Below, piece after piece: positions 17,942-27,142 of a stretch of 55,879 bases of DNA (its first letter is position 1; each line of letters starts with the position of its first letter). The notes under the pieces were generated by a model. The model did not search any database, was not told the DNA's origin, and saw only the letters and a program-made list of their open reading frames with translations. This DNA comes from Candidatus Atribacteria bacterium (GTDB taxonomy: Bacteria > Atribacterota > Phoenicimicrobiia > Phoenicimicrobiales > Stramentimicrobiaceae): assembly GCA_029556475.1 (NCBI GenBank), contig JAKQEP010000081.1, forward strand, positions 67,130 through 123,008, written 5' to 3'. A program made the translations under genes and the position numbers.

Positions 17942-20536
17942 TTAGCTTTTTATTTTAAAAATTATTTCTTTTTTCTTTTCCTCAAATTCTACCTGGACCT
18001 TATCCTTTTCTTTTATCTTCCCTTCCAGGATTTGTAAAGCCAAAGGATCTTGCAACTGTCTCTGGATAGTTCTTTTTAGAGGTCTGGCACCAAACTGAGG
18101 GTCAAACCCGCGTTCAGCAAGAATTTCTTTAACTCTGTTACTCACTATTAAGTCAATTTCCATACCCTGCAACCGCTTTCTCAAAATATTGAGCTGGATA
18201 TCTACAATCTCAATAATCTGTTCTTTTCCCAGACGATTAAAGGTTATAATCTCATCAACCCTGTTTAAAAACTCAGGTTTAAAATGTTCTCTCAATACCT
18301 GTTCAATCTGTCTGGACATCTCCTCTTTATTGCTAGAATTTAATTGGTAGATATACTGACTAGCAATATTGGAGGTCATAATAAGAATAGTATTCTTAAA
18401 ATTAACCACCCTGCCCTGTCCATCTGTCAACCTTCCATCATCCATTATTTGTAACAAAATATTAAAAACATCATGGTGAGCTTTTTCAATTTCATCAAAA
18501 AGAATTACTGAATAGGGTCTGCGCCTGACAATTTCGGTTAATTGACCTCCTTCCTCATAACCAACATATCCGGGAGGAGCACCAATTAATCTGGCAACAC
18601 TGTGTTTCTCCATATATTCCGACATATCTATTCTGACCAGTGCATTCTCATCATTGAATAAAAAAGCTGCTAAGCTTCGGGCTAATTCAGTCTTTCCAAC
18701 TCCGGTAGGACCCATAAAAATAAATGAACCTACCGGTCTATTGGGATCTGAGATACCAACCCTGGACCGTCTTATAGCATTAGCTACCAGATTCACTGCC
18801 TCATCCTGCCCCACTACTCTTTTCTTTAATTCCTGTTCAATATTTATCAGCTTTGCTGTTTCCCCTTCCATTAAACGCCCTACAGGGATGTTGGTCCATT
18901 TAGCCACAATCTGAGCAATATCTTCTTCGGTAATCTCTTCTTTTAGCATACGGGAACTCTTCTGCAAGGAAGATAATTTTTCATTATTTTCTTCCAGCTG
19001 TTTCTCCAGTTCCGGCATTTTACCATATTTTATTTCAGCTAATCGGTTAAGGTCACCATTCCTTTCTGCTTGTTCTGCCTCAGTTTTAACTTTTTCAATT
19101 TCACTTTTAATCTGATTGATCTTCTGAATAATCTCTTTTTCATTGTTCCATCTTAACATCAAATTATTTTTTTCTTCTTCCAGATTACCCAGATTATTAT
19201 CAATATTTTTTATTTTTTCTCTGGAAATGGCATTATTTTCCTTTTTTAAAGCCTGTTTTTCTATCTGTAGCTGCATTATCTTTCTCTGTATTTCATCTAT
19301 CTCGATAGGCATACTATCAATTTCCATTCTCAGTCCTGAGGCAGCCTCATCAATCAAATCAATAGCTTTGTCCGGTAAAAACCGATCGGTAATATAACGA
19401 TCAGATAATGTTGCAGCAGCAATTAGGGCGGAATCCATAATTTTTACCCCATGATGCACTTCATAACGTTCTTTTAAACCTCGTAGAATAGCAATAGTAT
19501 CCTCTACAGTAGGTTCCTTAACCAGGACCATCTGAAATCTTCTCTCTAAGGCTGCATCCTTCTCAATATATTTACGATATTCTTTTAAAGTGGTAGCGCC
19601 TATGGCGTGCAATTCTCCTCTGGCTAAAGCAGGTTTTAACATATTAGAAGCATCAATAGCCCCCTCTGCTGCCCCGGCACCAACCAGAACATGCATCTCA
19701 TCAATAAATAAAATTATAGAACCAGCGGCATTTTCTACCTCTTTCAATACCGCTTTAAGACGATCTTCAAACTCTCCACGATATTTTGCCCCGGCTACCA
19801 AGGCACTTATATCCAGAGCAACTATTCTTTTATCTTTGATACCTTCAGGGACATCACCACTAATAATTCTTCGGGCTAATCCCTCCACTATGGCTGTTTT
19901 TCCCACGCCCGGTTCGCCTATCAAAACTGGATTATTCTTTGTTCTGCGTGACAATATCTGCATAGTACGTCTTATTTCATCATCCCGTCCAATGACCGGG
20001 TCCAGTTTCCCCTCTCTGGCTAATTGTGTTAAATCCCGGGAATATTTTTCTAAAGCCTGATACTTCTCTTCTGGATTCTGATCGGTTATTCTCTGGTTAC
20101 CCCTGATACTCATCAATGCCCGATAAATATTATCCCGATTAATACCTTTTTTTCTAAAATATCCTGAAAAAGAACTATCTTCTAATTCAATTAAGGCTAA
20201 TAAAAGGTGCTCGGTACTGGTATAGTCGTCTTTTAATTTAGAAGCCTCCCTAACAGCATTATTAAATACATTGTTTAATTCATTGCCAATATATTGACCG
20301 CTTCCACCTTCCTGCACTGTAGGAAATTTTTCTAATTTTTTAACTAAAAATGTTTCTAAATCAGTAATATCAATTTCTAATTTGGCTAATACAGACGGTA
20401 TTATGCCATCTTTTTGTCTGAGCAAAGCTAACAGCAGATGTTCACTTTTTATTTCTTGATGATTATACTGTACAGCAATCTGCTGTGCCTCGCTAATAGC
20501 TTCCTGGGCTTTAATAGTGAATTTGTCAAATTGCAT
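17942..20536 (-). CDS. clpB: ClpB disaggregase
   Basis: 864 aa, full length. ClpB is the AAA+ unfoldase that rescues aggregated proteins with DnaK. Domain order: N domain (1-145), AAA-1 with Walker [10 protein letters not shown] (about 205), the coiled-coil middle domain (about 400-520), AAA-2 with Walker [16 protein letters not shown] (about 605), and a C-terminal domain with [35 protein letters not shown]-like sensor motifs are intact. There is no ClpP-binding IGL/IGF loop evident, consistent with ClpB rather than ClpA/C. AAAGGAG precedes the ATG and a strong terminator follows. I see no CIRCE element in the 210-bp leader. Confidence 0.97.
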   Translation of the reverse strand: MQFDKFTIKAQEAISEAQQIAVQYNHQEIKSEHLLLALLRQKDGIIPSVLAKLEIDITDLETFLVKKLEKFPTVQEGGSGQYIGNELNNVFNNAVREASKLKDDYTSTEHLLLALIELEDSSFSGYFRKKGINRDNIYRALMSIRGNQRITDQNPEEKYQALEKYSRDLTQLAREGKLDPVIGRDDEIRRTMQILSRRTKNNPVLIGEPGVGKTAIVEGLARRIISGDVPEGIKDKRIVALDISALVAGAKYRGEFEDRLKAVLKEVENAAGSIILFIDEMHVLVGAGAAEGAIDASNMLKPALARGELHAIGATTLKEYRKYIEKDAALERRFQMVLVKEPTVEDTIAILRGLKERYEVHHGVKIMDSALIAAATLSDRYITDRFLPDKAIDLIDEAASGLRMEIDSMPIEIDEIQRKIMQLQIEKQALKKENNAISREKIKNIDNNLGNLEEEKNNLMLRWNNEKEIIQKINQIKSEIEKVKTEAEQAERNGDLNRLAEIKYGKMPELEKQLEENNEKLSSLQKSSRMLKEEITEEDIAQIVAKWTNIPVGRLMEGETAKLINIEQELKKRVVGQDEAVNLVANAIRRSRVGISDPNRPVGSFIFMGPTGVGKTELARSLAAFLFNDENALVRIDMSEYMEKHSVARLIGAPPGYVGYEEGGQLTEIVRRRPYSVILFDEIEKAHHDVFNILLQIMDDGRLTDGQGRVVNFKNTILIMTSNIASQYIYQLNSSNKEEMSRQIEQVLREHFKPEFLNRVDEIITFNRLGKEQIIEIVDIQLNILRKRLQGMEIDLIVSNRVKEILAERGFDPQFGARPLKRTIQRQLQDPLALQILEGKIKEKDKVQVEFEEKKKEIIFKIKS

Positions 20537-20747
20537 TTTAGCCTTCTCCTTTCAAGTTTATTTTTCACTCCATCAATATAATTATACTGCTAATGTCAAA
20601 TATCCATTTATCGTAATAATATATTTATAATTCCATTTTTAATAAACTGATTTTATTTATATTTCAAATAACAATATTCAGAGAAAAACAGGTGATTAAG
20701 CATTTTTTATCTTCCGTACTTTTCATAAAGAGCAAAACTATTTTAGT

Positions 20748-21503
20748 CTAATCTGGTAGAACTATTTGCTGATTCTGACCAGTCAATAGATCAGTTGTCA
20801 GTCTGGCATTACAGTGTTCTTGTAACAAATCTGCCAACTCATCCCGTGCCTCAATTATAACAGAAGTTGGGATATCTCCGATTCCGTCAACATTAATGAC
20901 AATTTCTTTCGAATCGTCGCTTATTTTTGAAAATTCTGCATTTCTCCAGTTCCATCTTCTACACATAATCTGCTTACTCTGATCATCATAATAGATTACC
21001 TCTCCTTTATAGGGATGCTCTAATTCTTTACTACCCAAACCGATGAAGTTTTCCTCTCCTGTAGCAAAATCCAGGCAGAGATTGCCACTGATTTTTTTGA
21101 TATCATCTCCACCACAGGGTATCAAATATTTGAGAGAAATATAGTTAAAAAGAGTAACTACGGAGTTGATGAAAGGTAGTCCTCCTCCGACCATTATTCT
21201 AGCCAGCAATGATTTAAGGGAAGGCAAGTAATGTTCAGGATCTGAAGCAAATCTCCTATGGGCTTCATCCCAGGCCTGGATATAAGGATGATTGATTAAA
21301 TCCTGACCCTCAACTTTTCTCTGTTCTATTATTTTGTTTAATGGTTTTTTTATTCTTTTATTTTTTTGGGCAATCTGGATATCTTTGACAATAATAATAC
21401 CACATACAAAATCAGGGAATTTTTCAAAAATAGCCGGACTGACAATGATTTTCCTCATTAAAACTGGTCTCCTTTTAAAAGTATCTTTTAATTTACCAAT
21501 CAT
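20748..21503 (-). CDS. B3/B4 tRNA-binding-like domain protein
   Basis: 251 aa related to the B3/B4 domain of phenylalanyl-tRNA synthetase beta chains, found alone in many bacteria (PF03483 type). Visible features: ASDPEHYLPSLKSLLARI, then PFINSVVTLFNYISLKYLIPCGGDD and the end IVINVDGIG...ARDELADLLQ. Stand-alone members are linked to binding or editing of aminoacyl-tRNA or amino acids, but their role is poorly known. A second start at 21458 (MRKIIVSPAIFEKFP) also has an upstream GGAG and matches the usual family N-terminus, so the first 15 residues may not be translated. Confidence 0.75.
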   Translation of the reverse strand: MIGKLKDTFKRRPVLMRKIIVSPAIFEKFPDFVCGIIIVKDIQIAQKNKRIKKPLNKIIEQRKVEGQDLINHPYIQAWDEAHRRFASDPEHYLPSLKSLLARIMVGGGLPFINSVVTLFNYISLKYLIPCGGDDIKKISGNLCLDFATGEENFIGLGSKELEHPYKGEVIYYDDQSKQIMCRRWNWRNAEFSKISDDSKEIVINVDGIGDIPTSVIIEARDELADLLQEHCNARLTTDLLTGQNQQIVLPD

Positions 21504-21604
21504 TATAAAAATCTCCCCGTTATCAAACAGGAAGATTTTTAATTCGTTCCATATATTTATTATTCCAACACTATCTCTTCTAACGAAACATAATTTTCAA
21601 ATAA

Positions 21605-22159
21605 TTAATTTGACTTTAAAGGAGGAATTTTATTCATCTTTTCCAAACGTTTAATTTCATCCCTTATCTGGGCAGCTCTTTCGTAATTTTCTTTTTCTAC
21701 TTCAATTTGCAGTTCATTTTTTAAATGTGCTAAACGGACGGAAACTTCTTCCTCCTGTGAAGAATGAGCAACAGAAGCTTTTTTCATAACTTCATCCGTA
21801 ATGAATATGGGTGATTTCAATCTTAAGGCAACTGCAATGGCATCACTGGGCCGGGCATCAATCAAGAGCTGTTTTTCTCCTTTTTTTAACCACATGGTGG
21901 CATAATAGGTATTGCCTCTTATATCAGATATAACAACCTTCTCTAAAATTAGTTCAGCAGCTTCAATTATATCTTTAATTAAATCGGGAGAAAAAGGTCT
22001 ATTAGGTTTTGTTTTTTCTAAAGCCAGAGAAATCATTTTGGCTTCAAAGGGCCCTATCCATATCGGTAACCATTTCTTTTCATCCCGGTCTTTTAAAATG
22101 ACTACAAATCCTTTGGTTGCTGGATCAATCGCTACCCCAAAAACTTTCACCTGGATCAT
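21605..22159 (-). CDS. bifunctional nuclease (BFN/DUF151) family protein with UvrB/C motif
   Basis: 184 aa. The DUF151/BFN domain spans about 1-130: GVAIDPATKGFVVILKDRDEKKWLPIWIGPFEA and DARPSDAIAVALRLKSPIFI. A C-terminal UVR motif (about 145-178, EKENYERAAQIRDEIKRLE) resembles the UvrB-UvrC interaction helix. The combination is common in bacteria. Biochemical data exist for plant BFN relatives, but the bacterial role is unclear. AAGGAGGAGAA supports the ATG. It is followed by the B3/B4 gene on the same strand about 100 bp downstream. Confidence 0.85.
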   Translation of the reverse strand: MIQVKVFGVAIDPATKGFVVILKDRDEKKWLPIWIGPFEAKMISLALEKTKPNRPFSPDLIKDIIEAAELILEKVVISDIRGNTYYATMWLKKGEKQLLIDARPSDAIAVALRLKSPIFITDEVMKKASVAHSSQEEEVSVRLAHLKNELQIEVEKENYERAAQIRDEIKRLEKMNKIPPLKSN

Positions 22160-22461
22160 ATCCTTCTCCTCCTTTCTTCTTAATTAAATAACATTAGAAT
22201 ATCTTAATTTCTATTTATAATAATTATAACATATTATCTTTCACATAAAAATCAATGTTCATACAGTTAATGATTTTCATTAGAAAACAGCAAAAAATAA
22301 ATTGTAAAAATTATAGAATAAGAAGCTTCTGAGGAAAGAAGGGGTTTTAGAAATAGTTTTACAGCAATTTAAATATACTCAAACATTTCTATTATTGATA
22401 TGACTTTGGTTATTTGAATAAGTTGACACTGACCTATTTATTTCTTGATAAACAGCTGAAA
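22160..22461. other. intergenic region, nothing recognised
   Basis: About 300 bp of AT-rich sequence between the shortened DMT gene and the BFN gene. I see no ORF, RNA or convincing terminator in it; it probably contains the BFN promoter. Confidence 0.5.
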
Positions 22462-22719
22462 CTAACCAGTGTTTTTACTACATTTAAAATGTAATATACC
22501 ACTAATGATAATCATAATTGAGCCAATGATTGACATTGGATCCGGTATAACTCCAAGAAAAGTTATTTCCAATATTGCAGCAAAAATAAGAGGAATATTA
22601 TCTAACAATTTAATAACAAATGCCATTAGAGCAAAGAAAAAGGCTGCCATAATCATTAACAATATTCCCTCTTTACTGCTATCTTTACTCTTTTCCACCT
22701 CTTTATGATAGTTATCCAT
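22462..22719 (-). pseudogene. internally deleted EamA/DMT-family transporter remnant
   Basis: 85 aa. Residues 17-45 (GILLMIMAAFFFALMAFVIKLL) match the first helix of a 10-helix EamA/DMT permease. Residues 52-78 (LGVIPDPMSIIGSIMIIISGI) match the last helix of such a permease (usual end: G..PD..S.IG...I..GI). The roughly 200 residues between them are gone, with the frame kept. An AAGGA site still stands before the ATG and it follows the P-loop gene by about 43 nt, so it may be expressed as a two-helix peptide. A genuine small multidrug-like protein is less likely. Confidence 0.6.
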
Positions 22720-22762
22720 ACTAGTCCTTTTTGTTTTTACTATATCGGTTATATTGGTTTTT

Positions 22763-23878
22763 TTATCTGTTACCAGACTTTAGAAATTTCTTGACTTCCA
22801 TTAACAATTTACTACTCTCTTTTTCCTTGATGTTTATTACCGGGAAGGTTACCCTGCCAGTCATCTGTTCATGCAATTGTAATCTGTCAATACTGGCCAT
22901 TTCATAACTACCCTTCCTCAGCCTGTCATACTTTGGATAAAAGGGATTAATGGTAACCGCCAAAATAGGTAAATTATAAAGTGTCTTAATGTTGATTCCT
23001 TTATTGAGTAAATCGCCAATCAAATCTTTAAGATGATTAATTTCTCGGGAACCAATCAATAGAAAAGTGGGATTATTGATTATGATAGTTTTCCCTTGGA
23101 ATAACTGATAGTATTTGTCAGCTATTTTTTTTAAAATGGTTTCTTGTATTATACCTGGAATATATACCCCATCATATTCCGGATCATTGATAATACTGAT
23201 CAAATTGCTAAATGTTTTTTGACTGAGCAACGAATGTCCACTCAACTGTTTCAGACATCCATTTTTCTGGAAAATTAGAATATTATTTTTATACTCTCTG
23301 ATTTCGTCTTTATAAATATCTTCTTTCCCCCATTCAGGGAGATTAAATACTCTGGTCATACTTTCAATTTCATCCACCAGTAAACCAATATCAGTATGAC
23401 GAGAGGCACCTGTTGCTATTATTAATGCATCACAATGAATCAATGGTATCATCCTATTCAAAGCCCCATCAACCAGTATAAGTTCCACTCTTTGTTGTTT
23501 TAACTTTTGAATAATAGTCTGAAGATCTATACCTTTATTCGGACCTGCCAATATCACCATTCCTTCCTTTTTTGCTTTTCCAATTATTACACGGCCTAAA
23601 GCAGTATTAACAGATGTTTTTTCAATTATTTCTATTCTATCTTTTAAAGGAAACAGGCATTGTTCAGCTGTGGCAATGGTATTACCCTTTTCAATAAAAA
23701 TGCGGGGTTTGGGTAATCCGGTGATATTATCAATATCTTCTCCGTCATAACCGATACTGGTTAAACCGGGTTTTATTTTTTCTGAATTTGACCATTCTAA
23801 TAAAAAATTAAAAGTTGTAGTCTTCCCTGTATTTTTGGCAGTTCCCAGTATTCCAATTACTTTACTATTACTCTCCAT
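22763..23878 (-). CDS. P-loop protein, putative aminomutase reactivase (KamB-like)
   Basis: 371 aa. The N-terminal Walker A is GILGTAKNTGKTTTF (about residue 10). Residues 130-150 (VELILVDGALNRMIPL) look like Walker B plus a switch region, and ATGASRHTDIG follows. It lies 11 nt after the aminomutase gene and is transcribed with it. In lysine 5,6-aminomutase operons a P-loop protein of this kind (KamB) works with KamC as a predicted reactivase that exchanges damaged cobalamin. The match here is by context and by general P-loop type; no KamC-like MutS-related partner is seen in the window. Confidence 0.6.
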   Translation of the reverse strand: MESNSKVIGILGTAKNTGKTTTFNFLLEWSNSEKIKPGLTSIGYDGEDIDNITGLPKPRIFIEKGNTIATAEQCLFPLKDRIEIIEKTSVNTALGRVIIGKAKKEGMVILAGPNKGIDLQTIIQKLKQQRVELILVDGALNRMIPLIHCDALIIATGASRHTDIGLLVDEIESMTRVFNLPEWGKEDIYKDEIREYKNNILIFQKNGCLKQLSGHSLLSQKTFSNLISIINDPEYDGVYIPGIIQETILKKIADKYYQLFQGKTIIINNPTFLLIGSREINHLKDLIGDLLNKGINIKTLYNLPILAVTINPFYPKYDRLRKGSYEMASIDRLQLHEQMTGRVTFPVINIKEKESSKLLMEVKKFLKSGNR

Positions 23879-23889
23879 AAAATATTTCT

Positions 23890-25746
23890 TTATCCTTCAA
23901 AGACAGTATCTCTTCCAGCACGGCCAGGGTAAGCTCCATCCTGAGGACTTCCTAATAATCCTTCATAAAGAGCATCAACAAAACTGCCTCTTTTGGCAAC
24001 TTTTTCTAAAGTTTTTTCTATTCCTTCTGTTATTTCCTTCTCATATTCCTTTGCTTTGCCAGTCGGTTTTATTTTTGCCTTTCCTAAAAAACGAAATACT
24101 TCCTGTGCTCCTCTTAAGGTGTCAATTCTGGAGGCAAGTGAAATTGGCCCTCTGGAATAAGCTTCATCTGAAGATGCTATGGTTATAGCATCTACCTGAA
24201 GAGAAATTGCAAGAGCAGAGTGTAAAGCAGTGGATAAAGTAGATTGGACTCTATCTTCAGAATGAGTCATAAAACCAATAGGTTCACCAGGCCAGATGGG
24301 AGCATCAATTATGGAGCGCAGGCTTTTAATTTTGGCCACATTATAGTCAATATAATTATCATCCATTTTCCCGCTAATCATAACATCGGGAGAATAACAA
24401 AAAAGGGGCTTTAATATAGGTTGAGCTTTTAATTTTAAAGCTAAATCGGCAATAATCAACAAACCAGCAAATGATTTATAGGCTGGAACACCCCCTAACT
24501 CCTCATTTGTTGGCTCATCAAAAGGCATATTATATTTTGCAGCAAATTGTATTGCTTTCAAGCCATCAATAGTTAATCTTGCCGGGTCAGTTCCACCATT
24601 GAGGGATCCATATACTATATGTATTTTAGTTAAATCAGCTCCTAATCTACCTGCAATTACAGTTGTCTCAGGAGTGTTTAGTCCACGATGGGCTCTGACT
24701 GTCCACAATGTCTCTTTATGAAGTGAGGATTTTATTTTTGCCAGATTTTCCCAGGTAATGATAGAACCATCCTCTTCGTGAGAAAGAATCCCCTCCAGTA
24801 AACCCTCAGTACGAGCACCCCATGAAGGGTCAAAATGAAATACTCCGTCTGCTCCCCAGGCTTCACTTGTTTTAATATGGGCAATATCCATAATGGGACA
24901 ACCTGTCCCATATTGTACAAATACAAGTGGTAAAAGTTGCATATGTCTCATTTGCTTGAAATTGATATTCTGTTTTTGTTGTTGGATATAAAGGTTCAGT
25001 TTTCCTATTTCTTCTGAAGATAACTTTCGTACTTTATCGGGCAACAATCCCCTTTCATAAAAACGAACAATCTTTTCATCGCAATAGGCTATATATTTTT
25101 CTTTTAAGACTTTGATTTTCTGATTTTTTTCTTCATCTGTAAGCTTATCATCCTGAGAAATAGTAATCATGTTTTCCCTTAATTTAGCTCTTTCAATCCC
25201 AGGACTGCTCTTATTCTCTCCCCATTGTATAATCTCATCTGTTATTTCATTTAACAGTCTCCTGATACGGTTATTCTTATAGTGATAATTGTGGCTGGCA
25301 GGAATTGATATTTTCTTTCTAAATAGACTATCCCTTTCCCTAAGGAATTCTCTTCCCTCAATAAAAGCGATTATCTCATCAAAATCTGTTCCTGCTCCAA
25401 ATCCTTTATCAAAACCCAGCTCAGCAGCTAATTGGGGAGTAATTGCCTTTCCGCCTAATACTATTTTTGCCTTATCCCTAATTTTTGCCGCCTCTGCCAA
25501 ATCGATAAATTTGCCCAATAATTCTGCTACTCCATAACCAAGAGTTCTGCTAACCAGTATAAAATCCAAATTATCAATTTCAGTTAAACGACTAATAATT
25601 TCTTCTAAGGGTATATCAGGGGGTAGTAAAATAGTTTCATGCCCTCTATCCCTCAGTTTTCGATTTAAAATCTTCAGAGCTACATCATGAACCGGATCCA
25701 GAGGAACGAGTAATACTCTTTTTATTTTAATGGTATTGTTATCCAT
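23890..25746 (-). CDS. adenosylcobalamin-dependent aminomutase, B12 domain fused in front of the TIM-barrel part
   Basis: 618 aa. Residues 9-130 form a B12-binding Rossmann domain: LDPVHDVALKIL (axial His20), FILVSRT (Ser66) and IVLGGKAITPQLAAELGFDKGFGAGT, which is very close to the end of KamE/OraE. Residues about 265-618 resemble the KamD/OraE catalytic part: SEAWGADGVFHFDPSWGARTEGLLEG, and a C-terminus with FVDALYEGLLG..PQDGAYPGRAGRDTVF, like KamD and OraE ends. OraE has the order TIM-dimerisation-B12, while here B12 comes first. The DxHxxG motif is altered (D at -3, Ala for Gly). Lys30 could be the PLP lysine but aligns one residue off. The substrate is unknown; a diamino acid is likely. 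It overlaps the small upstream gene by 8 nt. Confidence 0.8.
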   Translation of the reverse strand: MDNNTIKIKRVLLVPLDPVHDVALKILNRKLRDRGHETILLPPDIPLEEIISRLTEIDNLDFILVSRTLGYGVAELLGKFIDLAEAAKIRDKAKIVLGGKAITPQLAAELGFDKGFGAGTDFDEIIAFIEGREFLRERDSLFRKKISIPASHNYHYKNNRIRRLLNEITDEIIQWGENKSSPGIERAKLRENMITISQDDKLTDEEKNQKIKVLKEKYIAYCDEKIVRFYERGLLPDKVRKLSSEEIGKLNLYIQQQKQNINFKQMRHMQLLPLVFVQYGTGCPIMDIAHIKTSEAWGADGVFHFDPSWGARTEGLLEGILSHEEDGSIITWENLAKIKSSLHKETLWTVRAHRGLNTPETTVIAGRLGADLTKIHIVYGSLNGGTDPARLTIDGLKAIQFAAKYNMPFDEPTNEELGGVPAYKSFAGLLIIADLALKLKAQPILKPLFCYSPDVMISGKMDDNYIDYNVAKIKSLRSIIDAPIWPGEPIGFMTHSEDRVQSTLSTALHSALAISLQVDAITIASSDEAYSRGPISLASRIDTLRGAQEVFRFLGKAKIKPTGKAKEYEKEITEGIEKTLEKVAKRGSFVDALYEGLLGSPQDGAYPGRAGRDTVFEG

Positions 25747-26002
25747 TTTTTATCTTGTCTCTCTTTTGATTACATAAATTGAACCACCCGTAAGAATCTC
25801 CGGGCTTATAAATGTTTGCTCTTATTCTAATTCGTGCTCCGGAACCTAAAAACTCAATAAATACTATATCAGCATCTTTAAACCCCAATTGTTCCATTAT
25901 TGCTAAACCTATTCTTCTGCCCTCTTCTTCACTCTGACAGACAATAAAGGTTTCTATATCCAGGGAATCTATTATCCTATTAAAGATATTTTCGCCGTTC
26001 AT
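25739..26002 (-). CDS. small protein resembling the dimerisation domain of KamE/OraE
   Basis: 87 aa from the ATG at 26002, which has GAGG about 6 nt upstream; the track start at 26014 adds MRKN. The core ETFIVCQSEEEGRRIGLAIM, then GFKDADIVFIEFLGSGARIRIRA, follows the beta-alpha-beta pattern that precedes the B12 domain in KamE and in OraE (there: ...AEFAAIEFAKKMNLEEVEVIN...). It overlaps the aminomutase start by 8 nt, so the two are coupled and probably form one complex. The match is a reading of short similarity, not a computed alignment. It is not like OraS, which is longer and different. Confidence 0.55.
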   Translation of the reverse strand: MNGENIFNRIIDSLDIETFIVCQSEEEGRRIGLAIMEQLGFKDADIVFIEFLGSGARIRIRANIYKPGDSYGWFNLCNQKRDKIKNG

Positions 26003-26166
26003 ATTTTTCCTCATTCCACAACATATCCTTATCCTGATACCATATGTCTTGAGTTATAACTATAGAACAGATATTTCTTTTTACCACTGAATTGGTTAAA
26101 AAAGAATTTTTAATTTATCTGAATAATATTATAGTTTTTTTATAAGCATAGTTAGTTTTAAATAGC

Positions 26167-27000
26167 CTAATTATCGTTATAAGACTGGGGCAACAACTCT
26201 CCCCGGGCAACCATTTTTACTTTACCAGTTAAGGTAATATTTTTAATTACATTCTTTCCCTTAACGAAATCAACCCCCAGATCTCCGCCTTTTGTTTTAA
26301 CAATAAAAGGAGGATGTTTTTCTTCATTCAAAGAATATACAATAGCACTGGCTAAAGAGCCGGTTCCGCAGGATAAAGTGATTTCCTCTACTCCTCTTTC
26401 GTAAGTCCTTACAAATAACTGATTACCTTCTTTAAATTCAACAAAATTTACATTAGTACCCGCAGGAAAATAATTTTCTTCGAATCTAATTTTTTTACCA
26501 AGGTTATAAAGATTACTTTCCGATATATTCTCTTTCAGAAAAATCACACAATGAGGAACTCCTATAAAAAGGTAGGTATAAATAAAATCCTGTTCATCAA
26601 TAGTAATGATTCTATTTCTTTCCATCTTATTAATACTAACATCTGGCATCTGAATCATAACATTATCATCATTGGCCTTTGCAGATATTTTGCCGGCAAG
26701 TGTTTCAAAGACCATTTCCTGATTTGCTATCCCCTCAATAAATGCATATTCAGCAATGCATCTAGCACCATTTCCACACATCTCACCTTCTGAGCCATCA
26801 GAATTAAATAATCTCATTTTAAAATCATAAAGCAAAGAATTTTCTAACAATAAAAGTCCATCAGCACCAAGAGATTCTCTCCGTTTGCAAATCTTTTTTG
26901 CCATTTCGCTGATATTTCTTTCAGGTATTATTTTGTTACGATTATCAATTATTATAAAATCATTTCCATACCCATTCATTTTTACAAAATTTATTCTCAT
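26167..27000 (-). CDS. dapF: diaminopimelate epimerase
   Basis: 277 aa, PLP-independent epimerase that interconverts LL- and meso-diaminopimelate. Both catalytic cysteines are present: GEMCGNGARC (Cys75) and EEITLSCGTGSLAS. The N-terminal FVKMNGYGNDFIIID and the terminal VKTKGGDLGVDF are typical. AAGGTGA precedes the ATG. It is part of a same-strand run with ddh upstream and the aminomutase genes 165 bp downstream. A role in lysine and cell-wall precursor synthesis is the default reading. In this context it could also feed diaminopimelate into catabolism, which is inference. Confidence 0.95.
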   Translation of the reverse strand: MRINFVKMNGYGNDFIIIDNRNKIIPERNISEMAKKICKRRESLGADGLLLLENSLLYDFKMRLFNSDGSEGEMCGNGARCIAEYAFIEGIANQEMVFETLAGKISAKANDDNVMIQMPDVSINKMERNRIITIDEQDFIYTYLFIGVPHCVIFLKENISESNLYNLGKKIRFEENYFPAGTNVNFVEFKEGNQLFVRTYERGVEEITLSCGTGSLASAIVYSLNEEKHPPFIVKTKGGDLGVDFVKGKNVIKNITLTGKVKMVARGELLPQSYNDN

Positions 27001-27142
27001 ATTTTCACCTTAGCTAATCTTATTACAAAATAATAATTAACCATGGAAAGCAGTTTTATTATTGCTTCTGCACAAATAATCTAATCATAAGCTTAAATAC
27101 ATTATGTCTCCCATAAAAATGAAATAGATTTCTTCTGGATAT

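Noticed and set aside
25739-26002. OraS (small subunit of ornithine aminomutase)
   Set aside because: OraS is about 120 aa and has a different sequence; this protein instead follows the beta-alpha-beta pattern of the KamE/OraE dimerisation domain.
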